Shown in pieces: positions 38,070-46,612 of a DNA stretch of 64,000 nt. The stretch is from Bacteroidales bacterium UBA3297. GTDB lineage: Bacteria; Bacteroidota; Bacteroidia; Bacteroidales; Paludibacteraceae. A model generated the notes under the pieces. The model was not told where the DNA came from. It searched no databases and worked only from the letters and a program-made list of their open reading frames with translations. Made by a program: the position numbers and the translations under genes. Where the stretch lies: NCBI GenBank assembly GCA_002362105.1, contig DETD01000019.1, forward strand, positions 262,725-326,724, given 5' to 3'. Each line of letters opens with the position of its first letter. The stretch's first letter is position 1.

Positions 38070-39182
38070 ATGAAAATGAATTTAACCGAACTGCATATCT
38101 TTTTTGACTTGTTGCGCTACAGCCTTTGGAAACAGGCTGTCGACTATGACAGTTGGGACAGTGGCTGGTCGTGGAAGCCCGTCCTTCGTGCGATAGACGG
38201 ACACCAACTGGCCACACTAGTGCTGGAGGCGGTGCTCTCGTTGCCCGAAAGCCTGCAACCAGACAAAGAGGCGGTGGAGCACCTTTCGAAGCAGGTTGGG
38301 GCAAATATGCTCCGCCACGACAGGCTGAACCACGAATTGGCTGAAATTATCGGGTTGTTACAGGCCGATGGTATTCACCCAGTCTTGCTGAAGGGACAGG
38401 GAAACGCCACGTCCTATGAAAAACCGCTGTTGCGGAAGTGTGGCGATTTGGACATCTACGTCGGTGCTCCGAATTTCTCCGCCGCTTGCCGTACCCTCTG
38501 CTCGTGGCGGCCGGAGGAATGTGTGGTGGGCAAAGCTATAAAGAAACACGCCGAATTCCGTTTCGGGAAGACGGAAGTGGAACTGCACCGTTATGCCGAA
38601 ATCCAACATTACCCTTATCCCGACGAACCTTTCCAGATAATCATGTCGGAAGCGTTAGCGCAGCCCGATGTGGTAGAGATAGCCGGTAGCCGGGTGGCCA
38701 TTCCTCCAGCCCGGGTGAATGCGCTGTACCTGTTTACCCATTTGTGGAACCATGTGCGGAGGGGTGGCGTCGGCTTGCGGCAGTTCTGCGATTTGGCGGT
38801 GGTGCTGCACCGCACCTTCCGGCAGATAGACGTGGACGTTTTGCGCACAAACCTGCAGCAGTTGAAAATGTTAGACGAATGGAACCTTGTGGGAAACGTA
38901 CTAGTAGGCTATATGGGCCTGCCGCAAGCGGAGTTCCCGCTGTATAGGGATGAAAAAGCGGAAAAGGTGGCGTATTTCTTGCAACTGGTGATGGCAGATG
39001 GAAATTTCGGAAAGGAAAGAGGGGTGAAAATGAGGCAGGGTTACTTCAAGGATAAGGTTTTGAAAATGACCCTCGACGCCAAGCGGAGTTACCAGTTGGC
39101 CAAGGTGTCGAAAATGTTGGCTGTTAAAATTTTTGTCGGTCGTTTCTTACAGGGTTTGCGGACAACAATAGCTGGAAAGTAG
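38070..39182 (+). CDS. Nucleotidyltransferase-fold family protein (NTP_transf_5-like)
   Basis: About 370 residues. The key segment is PVLLKGQGNATSYEKPLLR followed by KCGDLDIYV at about residues 102-130, the LKG...R..GDxDx pattern of the polymerase-beta-like nucleotidyltransferase family often found near glycan genes. The rest is helical (LFTHLWNHVRRGGVGLRQFCDLAVVL). The start is placed at the ATG of MKMNLTELHIFF, just after an AGGAAC ribosome-binding region; the longer frame from 38004 would overlap the terminator hairpin and lacks any signal. Substrate unknown. Confidence 0.8.
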   Translation: MKMNLTELHIFFDLLRYSLWKQAVDYDSWDSGWSWKPVLRAIDGHQLATLVLEAVLSLPESLQPDKEAVEHLSKQVGANMLRHDRLNHELAEIIGLLQADGIHPVLLKGQGNATSYEKPLLRKCGDLDIYVGAPNFSAACRTLCSWRPEECVVGKAIKKHAEFRFGKTEVELHRYAEIQHYPYPDEPFQIIMSEALAQPDVVEIAGSRVAIPPARVNALYLFTHLWNHVRRGGVGLRQFCDLAVVLHRTFRQIDVDVLRTNLQQLKMLDEWNLVGNVLVGYMGLPQAEFPLYRDEKAEKVAYFLQLVMADGNFGKERGVKMRQGYFKDKVLKMTLDAKRSYQLAKVSKMLAVKIFVGRFLQGLRTTIAGK

Positions 39183-39190
39183 CATAAAAA

Positions 39191-39222
39191 ACGATGGCTC
39201 GGTCAGCAGGCCGGGCCATCGT
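39191..39222. terminator. Bidirectional terminator between convergent genes
   Basis: A 12-base near-perfect stem (ACGATGGCTCGG / CCGGGCCATCGT) with an 8-base loop lies between convergent genes. On the minus strand it is followed by TTTTTTATG, on the plus strand by CAGTTTTTATC, so it can serve both. Confidence 0.75.
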
Positions 39223-39228
39223 CAGTTT

Positions 39229-39669
39229 TTATCTTTTCTTCTTGAAAAATTTCTTCATCAGTTCGGCGCACTCGTCTTCAAGCACACCGCTAACGACAAC
39301 GCATTTGGGATGCAGGGCCGAGGGAGAGAATTGGGTATAGCCGCGCTTCGGGTCTGAGGCACCGTACACCACCTTCGAAATCTGCGACCAGCCTAAGGCG
39401 CCTGCACACATAATACAGGGTTCAACCGTCACATAGATGGCGCAATCGGTCAGATATTTTCCGCATTCGCCTTCTGCAATCGTAATTGCCTGCATTTCGG
39501 CATGGGCGGTAACGTCGTTCAGGGCTTCCGTCATATTGTGCGCGCGGGCAATAACTTGTCCGCCACAGACAATAACGGCACCAATCGGCACTTCGCCGTT
39601 CTGTCCTGCCGCACGCGCTTCGTCAAGCGCCATGCGCATATAGTCTTCGTCGGTCTTCCCGGTTAGCAT
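39229..39669 (-). CDS. tadA: tRNA-specific adenosine deaminase
   Basis: A 146-residue zinc deaminase that converts A34 to inosine in tRNA-Arg(ACG). Zinc-site motifs are HAEMQAI (His and catalytic Glu) and PCIMCAGAL (two Cys ligands). The start is taken at MLTGKTDEDYMRMAL; the frame is open 30 codons further upstream but that part overlaps the end of coaD and is not family sequence. The start lies 4 bases after the coaD stop, suggesting translational coupling. Confidence 0.93.
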   Translation of the reverse strand: MLTGKTDEDYMRMALDEARAAGQNGEVPIGAVIVCGGQVIARAHNMTEALNDVTAHAEMQAITIAEGECGKYLTDCAIYVTVEPCIMCAGALGWSQISKVVYGASDPKRGYTQFSPSALHPKCVVVSGVLEDECAELMKKFFKKKR

Positions 39670-39673
39670 AGCC

Positions 39674-40177
39674 CTATTTTTTCCCCAATTTCGAAATGTC
39701 AACGCCAGGCGGCATAAACGGAGCCACATCCTTTCCGTAACGGAAAACGTCGCGAACAACGGTAGAGCTGATAAACGAGTGCTGTGGTTCGGTAAACAAC
39801 AGAATGGTGTCGATACCCGATATCTGTCGGTTGGCGTCGGCTATTGTTTTCTCGTATTCGAAATCCTGAATAGAACGTATGCCACGGAGAATGATGCTGG
39901 CGCCCACCTCTTTGGCATAGTCAACAGTCAGTTGGTCGTACGAGTCGACAATCACGCGCGGTTCGTTGGTGAAAGCCTCGTGAATGATGTTCTTGCGGGT
40001 GTTCAGGTCGAAGAGCGTATGCTTGGCGCCATTCACACCAATGGCAACAACAATTTTGTCGACAAAAGCTAGAGCCCGGTTAACGATAGAGTAGTGACCT
40101 ATAGTGAAAGGATCGAAACTGCCAGGGAAAACGGCGATGCGTTCATTGGGTTGCAGTTTGTTGTTTGATTTAGTCAT
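39674..40177 (-). CDS. coaD: Phosphopantetheine adenylyltransferase
   Basis: A 167-residue enzyme for the fourth step of coenzyme A synthesis, making dephospho-CoA from phosphopantetheine and ATP. The nucleotidyltransferase motif PGSFDPFTIGH (TxGH) is near residue 18, and the C-terminal ISSTVVR motif is present, as is RGIRSIQDFEYE. It has a short extra N-terminus (MTKSNNKLQPNE) relative to E. coli. It is upstream of tadA in the same orientation. Confidence 0.96.
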   Translation of the reverse strand: MTKSNNKLQPNERIAVFPGSFDPFTIGHYSIVNRALAFVDKIVVAIGVNGAKHTLFDLNTRKNIIHEAFTNEPRVIVDSYDQLTVDYAKEVGASIILRGIRSIQDFEYEKTIADANRQISGIDTILLFTEPQHSFISSTVVRDVFRYGKDVAPFMPPGVDISKLGKK

Positions 40178-40201
40178 TAATGATAGGTTTATAAAACACG
40201 G

Positions 40202-40219
40202 TGCGGGCCTTGGCCCGCA
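40202..40219 (-). terminator. Possible terminator hairpin after thiL
   Basis: A 7-base-pair GC-rich palindrome (TGCGGGC / GCCCGCA) with a 4-base loop lies between thiL and coaD, followed on the minus strand by CCGTGTTTTAT. The T-run is short, so it may only attenuate. Confidence 0.45.
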
Positions 40220-40227
40220 TCCGCAGG

Positions 40228-41310
40228 TTATTCATTATTGTCTGTTTTCTTGTCCTCGCCAGAGAAAGCGTTCCAACCTTGGGCGACGATGTTGTGCTCT
40301 TGTCCGTCTCGTCCGATCAGGCAGCAGCCCATTTCGGGTTTTGTGGTGTGCCCAATCACTTTAATGCCCTTCAGGTTTTGGAAGACGTCGTTCGTCTCGA
40401 GAGGAACAGTGAAAAGCAGTTCGTAGTCCTCACCGCCGTGCAGTGCCACCGTGCTCACGTTCATGTTCACCTCTTCGGCCATAACGGCAGTCTGGTAGTC
40501 GATAGGCAACCGGTCTTCGTAGATGCGGCAGCCCACATTGCTCTGCTTGCAGATGTGGAGCAGTTCCGACGACAGTCCGTCTGAAATATCCATCATAGAA
40601 GTTGGAACCACGTTGATGCGTTCGAGTGCCTCGATAATGTCTTTGCGGGCTTCGGGTTTGAGCTGTCGCTGTATGATGTAGTTCTTCGATGCGAAGACCT
40701 CGCCGTCGGAGTCGGGAGCAAGCCCGGTCTTTTTGTAGACCTGGTTTTCGCGTTCCAAAAAGAGCAGACCCATATAGGCCGCGCCCAAATCGCCAGAAAC
40801 GCAGATGAGGTCGGTGCTGCCGGCCGTGTTTCGGCAAACCACCTTGTTAGGGTCGGCTTCGCCGATGCAGGTGATGGAGATGGCCAGACCGGTGAGGCTG
40901 GCAGAGGTGTCGCCACCAATAATGTCGACACCATACTGCTCGCAGGCAATGCGGATGCCGGCATAAAGTTCTTCCACATCTTCCAAAGCGAATTTCTTCG
41001 AGAATGCCAGCGATACGGTAATCTGTTTTGGAGTACCGTTCATTGCATAGATGTCGGAGAAATTGACCACGGCCGCCTTATAGCCCAAATGTTTGAGCGG
41101 GCAGTAGGCCAGGTTGAAGTGAACGCCCTCCATCAGCAGGTCGGTAGTAACCAGGGTGCGCTTGCCGTTGTTGAAGTCAAGAATGGCAGCGTCGTCGCCC
41201 ACGCCTTTGATGGTAGAGGCGTTAGGTTCGGGCAGGTTCTCGGTCAGGTGGTCGATAAGCCCGAATTCGCCCAAAGTCGATATCTCGGTTCTGTCTTTTC
41301 CTTCTTTCAT
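40228..41310 (-). CDS. thiL: Thiamine-monophosphate kinase
   Basis: A 360-residue PurM-like ATP-dependent kinase that phosphorylates thiamine monophosphate to the active cofactor. Motifs: EFGLIDHLT at the N-terminus, GVGDDAAILD, VNFSDIYAMNGTPK, GGDTSASLTGLAIS, and MDISDGLSSEL. Length agrees with the Bacteroidota enzymes. It is followed by coaD and preceded by purN, 8 bases away; no thiamine riboswitch is seen. Confidence 0.94.
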   Translation of the reverse strand: MKEGKDRTEISTLGEFGLIDHLTENLPEPNASTIKGVGDDAAILDFNNGKRTLVTTDLLMEGVHFNLAYCPLKHLGYKAAVVNFSDIYAMNGTPKQITVSLAFSKKFALEDVEELYAGIRIACEQYGVDIIGGDTSASLTGLAISITCIGEADPNKVVCRNTAGSTDLICVSGDLGAAYMGLLFLERENQVYKKTGLAPDSDGEVFASKNYIIQRQLKPEARKDIIEALERINVVPTSMMDISDGLSSELLHICKQSNVGCRIYEDRLPIDYQTAVMAEEVNMNVSTVALHGGEDYELLFTVPLETNDVFQNLKGIKVIGHTTKPEMGCCLIGRDGQEHNIVAQGWNAFSGEDKKTDNNE

Positions 41311-41318
41311 TGCGCAAC

Positions 41319-41891
41319 TTATTTTTTAAGGTTAGCAATGGCTTGCCTTACGGCAGCGGGGAAGTAGATGTATTCCAATTTGTGGACGTTAGCGGCAACG
41401 TCGTCGGGAGTGTCGGTCGGAGCCACAGGGCAGTGGGCCTGGCAAATGGTGTTGCCGTGGTCGTAGTGGCTGTCGACGTAGTGGATGGTAATGCCGCTTT
41501 CCGTCTCTTTGGCGGCAACAACCGCCTCGTGGACGTGGTGTCCGTACATACCCTTGCCGCCGTATTTAGGCAGGAGGGCCGGATGGATGTTGACAATGCG
41601 GTGAGGGTATGCCTCGACCATAGCTTCCGGAATTTTCAAGAGGAAGCCCGCCAAGATGATAAAGTCGATGCCGTCGTTCTGGAGCTGTTTCAGAATAGAA
41701 CCGTCTTCCAACTGCTGTTTAGAGAAAGTTTGAGACGGAATACCCAGTTTTTTTGCACGTTCGTGGACGTAAGCGTCTTGTTTGTTAACCAAAATATAGG
41801 GAAAGCAAACTTCCTTGTCGTTTGCAAAATTTGTAATGATGTTTTCGGCGTTACTGCCTGAACCAGAAGCGAAAATGGCTATTTTTATCAT
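41319..41891 (-). CDS. purN: Phosphoribosylglycinamide formyltransferase
   Basis: A 190-residue folate-dependent enzyme of purine synthesis. It has the N-terminal FASGSGSNAENII phosphate-binding loop, the catalytic NIHPALLPKYGGKGMYG segment (Asn and His), and SGITIHYVDSHYDHG with the catalytic aspartate. Transcribed divergently from acpP across a 210-base AT-rich gap. Confidence 0.95.
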   Translation of the reverse strand: MIKIAIFASGSGSNAENIITNFANDKEVCFPYILVNKQDAYVHERAKKLGIPSQTFSKQQLEDGSILKQLQNDGIDFIILAGFLLKIPEAMVEAYPHRIVNIHPALLPKYGGKGMYGHHVHEAVVAAKETESGITIHYVDSHYDHGNTICQAHCPVAPTDTPDDVAANVHKLEYIYFPAAVRQAIANLKK

Positions 41892-41997
41892 GTTAATTCT
41901 GAAAATTTAATCCGTTTTAAAGTGCTTAAAATATGTTATAAAAGCCGTAAATATGCAAATTTGATAGTCGATTGTTTTTTTAATTGCTCAGAATTAG

Positions 41998-42005
41998 TAA
42001 TTTTG
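41998..42005 (+). promoter_or_regulatory. -7 element of acpP-fabF
   Basis: TAATTTTG matches TAnnTTTG and lies 96 bases upstream of the acpP start, leaving a leader of about 90 bases. No well-spaced -33 element is clear. Confidence 0.5.
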
Positions 42006-42101
42006 TGCAATTTTTAAAAAACGTAGCTGGAAGGGAACGCCCTTATCCAGTCACAAAATTAGCATTTTATAATTTATTCATTAATTAAAAAGATAAAAAT
42101 T

Positions 42102-42347
42102 ATGGCAAACGAAGATGTAGCATCAAGAGTTAAGGCTATTATTGCTGACAAGTTGGGTGTAGAAGAATCAGAGGTTACTCCAGAAGCAAGCTTCACAAAC
42201 GACCTTGGTGCTGATTCTCTTGACACAGTTGAATTGATCATGGAATTTGAGAAGGATTTCAACATCACTATTCCAGAAGAAGAGTCAACAAAGATCGTTA
42301 CTGTAGGCGACGCAATCGCTCACATCGAAGCTGCAGTTGCAAAATAA
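42102..42347 (+). CDS. acpP: Acyl carrier protein
   Basis: An 81-residue acidic four-helix protein. The phosphopantetheine attachment site is Ser39 in GADSLDTVEL. It carries the growing acyl chain in type II fatty acid synthesis and is followed 28 bases later by fabF, its condensing-enzyme partner. Codon use is strongly biased, in line with high expression. Confidence 0.98.
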   Translation: MANEDVASRVKAIIADKLGVEESEVTPEASFTNDLGADSLDTVELIMEFEKDFNITIPEEESTKIVTVGDAIAHIEAAVAK

Positions 42348-42375
42348 ATTTCATTTTATAGCTTTTTCATAAAGT

Positions 42376-43638
42376 ATGGAATTAAAAAGGGTTGTAATAA
42401 CAGGCCTTGGTGCCGTTACCCCTATAGGTAAATCTGTTCCAGAAACATGGAAGGCCGCCCTTGAGGGAGTAAGTGGAGCGGCGCCAATCACATTGTTTGA
42501 CGCTTCAAAGCACAAGACACATTTTGCGTGCGAGGTGAAGGACTTTGATCCGTTGCTCTATTTCTCAAAAAAGGATGTAAGAAAGTTTGACCGTTACGCA
42601 CAGTTTGCGGTAGCAGCTGCTACCGAGGCTGTGAAAGATGCCAACTTCGACATGGAGAACACCAACCTCGATCGTATTGGTGTAATCTTCGCGTCTGGTA
42701 TCGGCGGTATATCTACTTTCGAAGAGGAAGTCGGCGCATATTACGCTGACCCTGAACGCAATCCGCGTTTCAATCCGTTCTTCATTCCGAAGATGATTGG
42801 CGATATTGCGGCAGGCCAAATATCAATGATGTACGGTTTCCGTGGTCCAAACTTCGGTACTGTATCGGCTTGCGCCTCTTCAACCAATGCTATATGTTGC
42901 GCATTCGACACTATTCGATTGGGCAAGGCCGATGCAATTGTAACCGGCGGTGCAGAAGCCGCTATTACAGCTGCAGGCGTTGGTGGCTTTAATTCCATGA
43001 AGGCGCTTTCAACTCGAAACGACTCTCCAGCAACCGCATCTCGTCCGTTCTCATTGTCACGCGACGGTTTTGTAATGGGTGAGGGCTCTGGCTGTTTGGT
43101 GTTCGAGGAAATGGAACACGCTTTGAAACGTGGTGCCAAGATTTACGCCGAAATAGTAGGTACAGCTGGCTCTGGTGATGCCCACCACATTACTGCTCCA
43201 CATCCAGAAGGTCTGGGTGCGAAGTTGGTGATGCAGGCGGCCCTCAAGGACGCTGAAATGAAGCCAGAAGACATCGACTATATCAACGTTCATGGAACAT
43301 CTACCCCTGCGGGCGATGTTGCTGAATTGAAGGGCGTTCAGGAAGTGTTCGGTGATGCCGCATACAAACTGAACATCAGCTCAACCAAGTCGATGACTGG
43401 TCACATGCTTGGCGCAACTGGTGCTGTAGAGGCTATCTTCTGCACACTGGCTGTTGTTAACGATATCATTCCTCCTACTATTAATCACGCAGAGGGAGAT
43501 GAAGATCCTCATTTCGATCCGAAGTTGAATTTGACTTTCAACAAGCCTGAAAAACGTGTTGTAAGAGCTGCGCTCTCTAACACTTTCGGCTTTGGCGGCC
43601 ATAATTCAACCGTTATTGTTAAGAAATTCGTAAAATAA
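42376..43638 (+). CDS. fabF: 3-oxoacyl-ACP synthase II
   Basis: A 420-residue ketoacyl-ACP synthase with the Cys-His-His triad: Cys166 in TVSACASSTNAI, His near 306 in NVHGTSTPAGD, and His near 343 in KSMTGHMLGATG. The GFGGHNSTVI motif is at the C-terminus. It elongates fatty acids on the acyl carrier protein encoded just upstream. Confidence 0.97.
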   Translation: MELKRVVITGLGAVTPIGKSVPETWKAALEGVSGAAPITLFDASKHKTHFACEVKDFDPLLYFSKKDVRKFDRYAQFAVAAATEAVKDANFDMENTNLDRIGVIFASGIGGISTFEEEVGAYYADPERNPRFNPFFIPKMIGDIAAGQISMMYGFRGPNFGTVSACASSTNAICCAFDTIRLGKADAIVTGGAEAAITAAGVGGFNSMKALSTRNDSPATASRPFSLSRDGFVMGEGSGCLVFEEMEHALKRGAKIYAEIVGTAGSGDAHHITAPHPEGLGAKLVMQAALKDAEMKPEDIDYINVHGTSTPAGDVAELKGVQEVFGDAAYKLNISSTKSMTGHMLGATGAVEAIFCTLAVVNDIIPPTINHAEGDEDPHFDPKLNLTFNKPEKRVVRAALSNTFGFGGHNSTVIVKKFVK

Positions 43639-43642
43639 GGAC

Positions 43643-44464
43643 GTGTTTAACAATCTTATTAAGAAAATAAGGCTCTTTAGGGTTCCCCGAAAAGAGCCTT
43701 ATCTTTTTCTGACAGGTATAGGCATTATACCTAAGAATATTCAGTACTACGAGGTTGCTTTCTCTCACAAGTCGGTGGGTAAGAAAGTCGATGGCAAACA
43801 GGTGAACAACGAGCGTTTGGAGTACTTGGGCGATGCCCTGCTCGATGCCGTTGCTGCCGATATTCTCTACCATACTTATCCGTCTAAACCCGAAGGCTTC
43901 CTCACCAATGCGCGTGCTAAACTGGTGCAACGCGAAACCCTCAACAAAGTGGCTGTGGCCATGCAACTCGACAAGGTGGTGGTCTTCCCCGCTAAAAACC
44001 AGTCGCATAACATCAACGTGTTTGGTAACGCGTTCGAGGCTTTGGTTGGTGCCTTGTTCCTCGATTACGGTTACGACGAGTGCCGTGCGTTTTTCCAAGA
44101 TGTTGTTCTAGCCCGTTTCCTTAATTTGGAAAAGGCGGTTAGCGTTGAGGTTAATTTTAAGTCGAAGCTGATTGAATGGTGCCAGAAATACAGGGCACAG
44201 GTCGACTTTAACTTGCTGGAGACCAAGAAGGATGAGAAAGGTAACCAACTCTTCCAGACTATGATTATGATTAATGGTATTCCGGCAGGGTCGGGTACGG
44301 GTTACACCAAGCGCGACAGCCAGCAAAAAGCCGCTCAGAAAGCATTGGCGAAAGTGAGAACGAACAAAATGCATTATTTAAGTTCGAAAGTGCTTAAAAA
44401 AGGTCCGGACACAGATACGGAAGAAAGTCAGGGGCAACAATGGCCGCCTGCTGAAAAAAAATAA
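43643..44464 (+). CDS. rnc: Ribonuclease III
   Basis: A 273-residue double-strand-specific endoribonuclease. The signature NERLEYLGDA is at 56-65, with the metal-binding acidic residues at E60 and D64 and in the second half (NAFEALVGALFLDYG). The dsRNA-binding domain is at about 170-245 (FKSKLIEWCQK to KAAQKALAKV). The start is GTG, 4 bases after the fabF stop; no better start lies before the catalytic domain. Codons 9-20 form a 12-base-pair hairpin followed by a T-rich stretch. It matures rRNA and processes structured mRNAs. Confidence 0.94.
   Translation: MFNNLIKKIRLFRVPRKEPYLFLTGIGIIPKNIQYYEVAFSHKSVGKKVDGKQVNNERLEYLGDALLDAVAADILYHTYPSKPEGFLTNARAKLVQRETLNKVAVAMQLDKVVVFPAKNQSHNINVFGNAFEALVGALFLDYGYDECRAFFQDVVLARFLNLEKAVSVEVNFKSKLIEWCQKYRAQVDFNLLETKKDEKGNQLFQTMIMINGIPAGSGTGYTKRDSQQKAAQKALAKVRTNKMHYLSSKVLKKGPDTDTEESQGQQWPPAEKK
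43667..43702 (+). promoter_or_regulatory. Hairpin within the first codons of rnc
   Basis: ATAAGGCTCTTT (43667-43678) pairs perfectly with AAAGAGCCTTAT (43691-43702) around a 12-base loop that can itself pair GG/CC, and CTTTTTCT follows. It lies 24 bases downstream of the GTG start. It could end or attenuate fabF transcripts, or be an RNase III substrate giving autoregulation. Confidence 0.6.
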
Positions 44465-44473
44465 TCTGAATTT

Positions 44474-44510
44474 AATGGCGTTATGGGGCAATGGGCTTCA
44501 CAACGCCATT
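44474..44510 (+). terminator. Rho-independent terminator after rnc
   Basis: AATGGCGTT pairs with AACGCCATT around a 19-base loop, followed by ATTTTTTTTA, starting 9 bases after the rnc stop codon. Confidence 0.8.
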
Positions 44511-44583
44511 ATTTTTTTTAGTTTAGACCTTTATTGTTGTACTAGTTAACTTTGTTGAAAATGCAACTAATTGGGCGCGTTTG

Positions 44584-44614
44584 TTGGTTTTTTGCGAGTT
44601 GTTTCCTAACTTTG
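44584..44614 (+). promoter_or_regulatory. Promoter of the acyl-CoA ligase gene
   Basis: TTG at 44584-44586, a 20-base spacer and TAACTTTG at 44607-44614: a well-formed Bacteroidota promoter, 23 bases before the ATG at 44638. Confidence 0.7.
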
Positions 44615-44637
44615 CCCCAGATTTTACATAACAACAG

Positions 44638-46467
44638 ATGTTAGAAAATTTGCATTTGGGCACTTTCGCTTCTGAAAATGCCCGTCGTTTTGGCGAAAAA
44701 GTCGCCTTTTACAATAGAAATGAGAATGGCGAATGGCTGCCTATAACTTGGCGTGAGGCCAATGAACAGGTAGAAAGAATGGCGATTTCGTTCCTGGCTT
44801 ACGGGTTGAAACCTGGCGATAAGGTCGGCATTTATTCTCAGAACATGGTGGAAATAATTGTTGTTGACCTGGCTTTGCAGGCTATCCGTTGCGTTTCTGT
44901 CCCAATGTATGCGACACAGAGTGCCGAACAGGTCGACTACATCGTTAAAGATGCAGATATCCATATTATTTTCACTGGCGAGCAATACCAATTCGACGAA
45001 ACGGTCAAGGTCATTGCCGGAAACGACTCCATCAAGACGGTTGTCGGTATCGACCCTTCCATCAATTTTGGCGGTTTGGCGCAGGCTGTCCGCTACGAGG
45101 ACTTCTTGAAACAGGGCGACGGTAGGGAAGACTTGAAGGCCGAGATTGCCGAAAGACAGAAGCAACTCAATTACGACGATATTGCCATCTTGATTTATAC
45201 CAGTGGTACCACTGGCGAGCCTAAGGGCGTTATTCTGACTGCTGGTAACGCGCACCAGGCGCTGATTATCCACCGCGACCGTATGGGCCACTTGCTGGAA
45301 AAGGGTGGAACTTCGATGAGTTTCCTCCCATTGAGCCATATCTTCGAGCGTGGCTGGTCTTATGTGTGTATGATGGCCCAAATTCCAATTTACGTTAATC
45401 GCAATCCGAAGGAGATAGCCGTCCGGTTGAAGGAAGTGCATCCTAGCTATATGTGTGCGGTTCCCCGTTTCTGGGAGAAAGTCTACGCGGGCGTACACGA
45501 GAAGTTGGAAGCCTTCCCAAGCCTTTTGCGCAAGTTCGCTTTCCACGCTATCGAGGTAGGAAAAGAATACAACCTGGGTCACAAGATGGTCGGCAAAAAG
45601 CCATCGGCATGGTTGACCTTCCGTTATAATTTTTACGACAAGACGTTGTTCCACTTGCTCCGTAAGGCGGTTGGTCTGGAACGGGGCATGATGTTCCCGG
45701 TTGCGGGTGCCGCATGTAGCGAGAAGGTGAACGCCTTTATGCACAGCGTAGGCGTGAACTTTGTGGTGGGCTACGGACTGACTGAAACCTTCGCTACCGT
45801 ATGTTGTTACAATGTCGATAACGGCGGATACATGCTGACGTCGGCCGGAGAACTGATGGACGGTTACGAGGCCAAGATTGACCCTACAAACAACGAGATA
45901 TTGTTGAAGAGTCCGACTATTACACCGGGTTACTACAACAAGCCGGCCGCTACCAGCGAGGCCTTTACCGAAGACGGATTTTTCCGTACGGGCGATGCCG
46001 GCCGTATGGTGCAGGGCGCACGCTACAAGGAACTGGTGATAATTGAACGCATTAAGGAACTTTTCAAAACCTCGAACGGTAAATACATCGCGCCACAGCA
46101 GATTGAGATGCTGCTGGAGGGCGACAAGTATATTGACCAGAGCTGTGTGATTGCCGACGGTCGCAAGTACGTTACCGCCCTGCTTATTCCTGAATACAAG
46201 CAGGTCGAGAACTTCGCTGCTGAAAACGGCATTGCCTACAACTCGATGGAGGAACTGCTGGCCAACGCAAAGGTGCAGGAACTGTTTACAAAACATGTGG
46301 CCGATGCGGTAGATAAACTGGCCGCTTACGAGAAAGTGAAATACTTCACCTTGCTGGCACATCCGTTCAGCATGGAGAAAGGTGAGTTGACCAATACCCT
46401 GAAGATGAAGCGCAAGGTCATCAACCAGCACTTTGCGGAACAGATTGAGTCGATGTACAGTCACTAA
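44638..46467 (+). CDS. Long-chain acyl-CoA synthetase (AMP-forming ligase)
   Basis: A 609-residue adenylate-forming enzyme that activates fatty acids to acyl-CoA via an acyl-AMP intermediate. The ATP-binding P-loop is IYTSGTTGEPKGV at about residues 183-195; other motifs are FLPLSHIFERGW, GYGLTETFATV, and the hinge region FFRTGDAGRM. It belongs to the FadD/FAA1-like branch common in Bacteroidota. It has its own promoter and is followed by a hairpin terminator. Exact chain-length preference cannot be read. Confidence 0.92.
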   Translation: MLENLHLGTFASENARRFGEKVAFYNRNENGEWLPITWREANEQVERMAISFLAYGLKPGDKVGIYSQNMVEIIVVDLALQAIRCVSVPMYATQSAEQVDYIVKDADIHIIFTGEQYQFDETVKVIAGNDSIKTVVGIDPSINFGGLAQAVRYEDFLKQGDGREDLKAEIAERQKQLNYDDIAILIYTSGTTGEPKGVILTAGNAHQALIIHRDRMGHLLEKGGTSMSFLPLSHIFERGWSYVCMMAQIPIYVNRNPKEIAVRLKEVHPSYMCAVPRFWEKVYAGVHEKLEAFPSLLRKFAFHAIEVGKEYNLGHKMVGKKPSAWLTFRYNFYDKTLFHLLRKAVGLERGMMFPVAGAACSEKVNAFMHSVGVNFVVGYGLTETFATVCCYNVDNGGYMLTSAGELMDGYEAKIDPTNNEILLKSPTITPGYYNKPAATSEAFTEDGFFRTGDAGRMVQGARYKELVIIERIKELFKTSNGKYIAPQQIEMLLEGDKYIDQSCVIADGRKYVTALLIPEYKQVENFAAENGIAYNSMEELLANAKVQELFTKHVADAVDKLAAYEKVKYFTLLAHPFSMEKGELTNTLKMKRKVINQHFAEQIESMYSH

Positions 46468-46489
46468 CAGGGGAAAATAACAAGAACAG

Positions 46490-46519
46490 CGGGGACATAC
46501 CGGTAGCGGTGTGTCCCCG
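46490..46519 (+). terminator. Terminator-like hairpin after the acyl-CoA ligase
   Basis: CGGGGACATAC pairs with GTGTGTCCCCG (one G-T pair) around an 8-base loop, 23 bases after the stop; the following tail TTTCATAT is only partly T-rich. Confidence 0.6.
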
Positions 46520-46568
46520 TTTCATATCTCACAAGTGTGTTTCGCTTTATTATTTCCCACATTTTTAA

Positions 46569-46576
46569 TAACTTTG
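46569..46576 (+). promoter_or_regulatory. -7 element of prfB
   Basis: TAACTTTG matches TAnnTTTG exactly, 37 bases upstream of the prfB start codon. Confidence 0.6.
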
Positions 46577-46612
46577 TACCCACAAACAATTAATCCCCAT
46601 TTATTAGAAAAA

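Noticed and set aside
39670..39759. Longer TadA with 30 extra N-terminal residues
   Set aside because: The extension overlaps the end of coaD and does not match the family; the internal ATG lies directly after the coaD stop.
44641..46464. A 607-codon frame antisense to the acyl-CoA ligase
   Set aside because: It spans the ligase almost exactly in the opposite strand, has no family resemblance, and arises from codon bias; the plus-strand gene has all catalytic motifs and a promoter.
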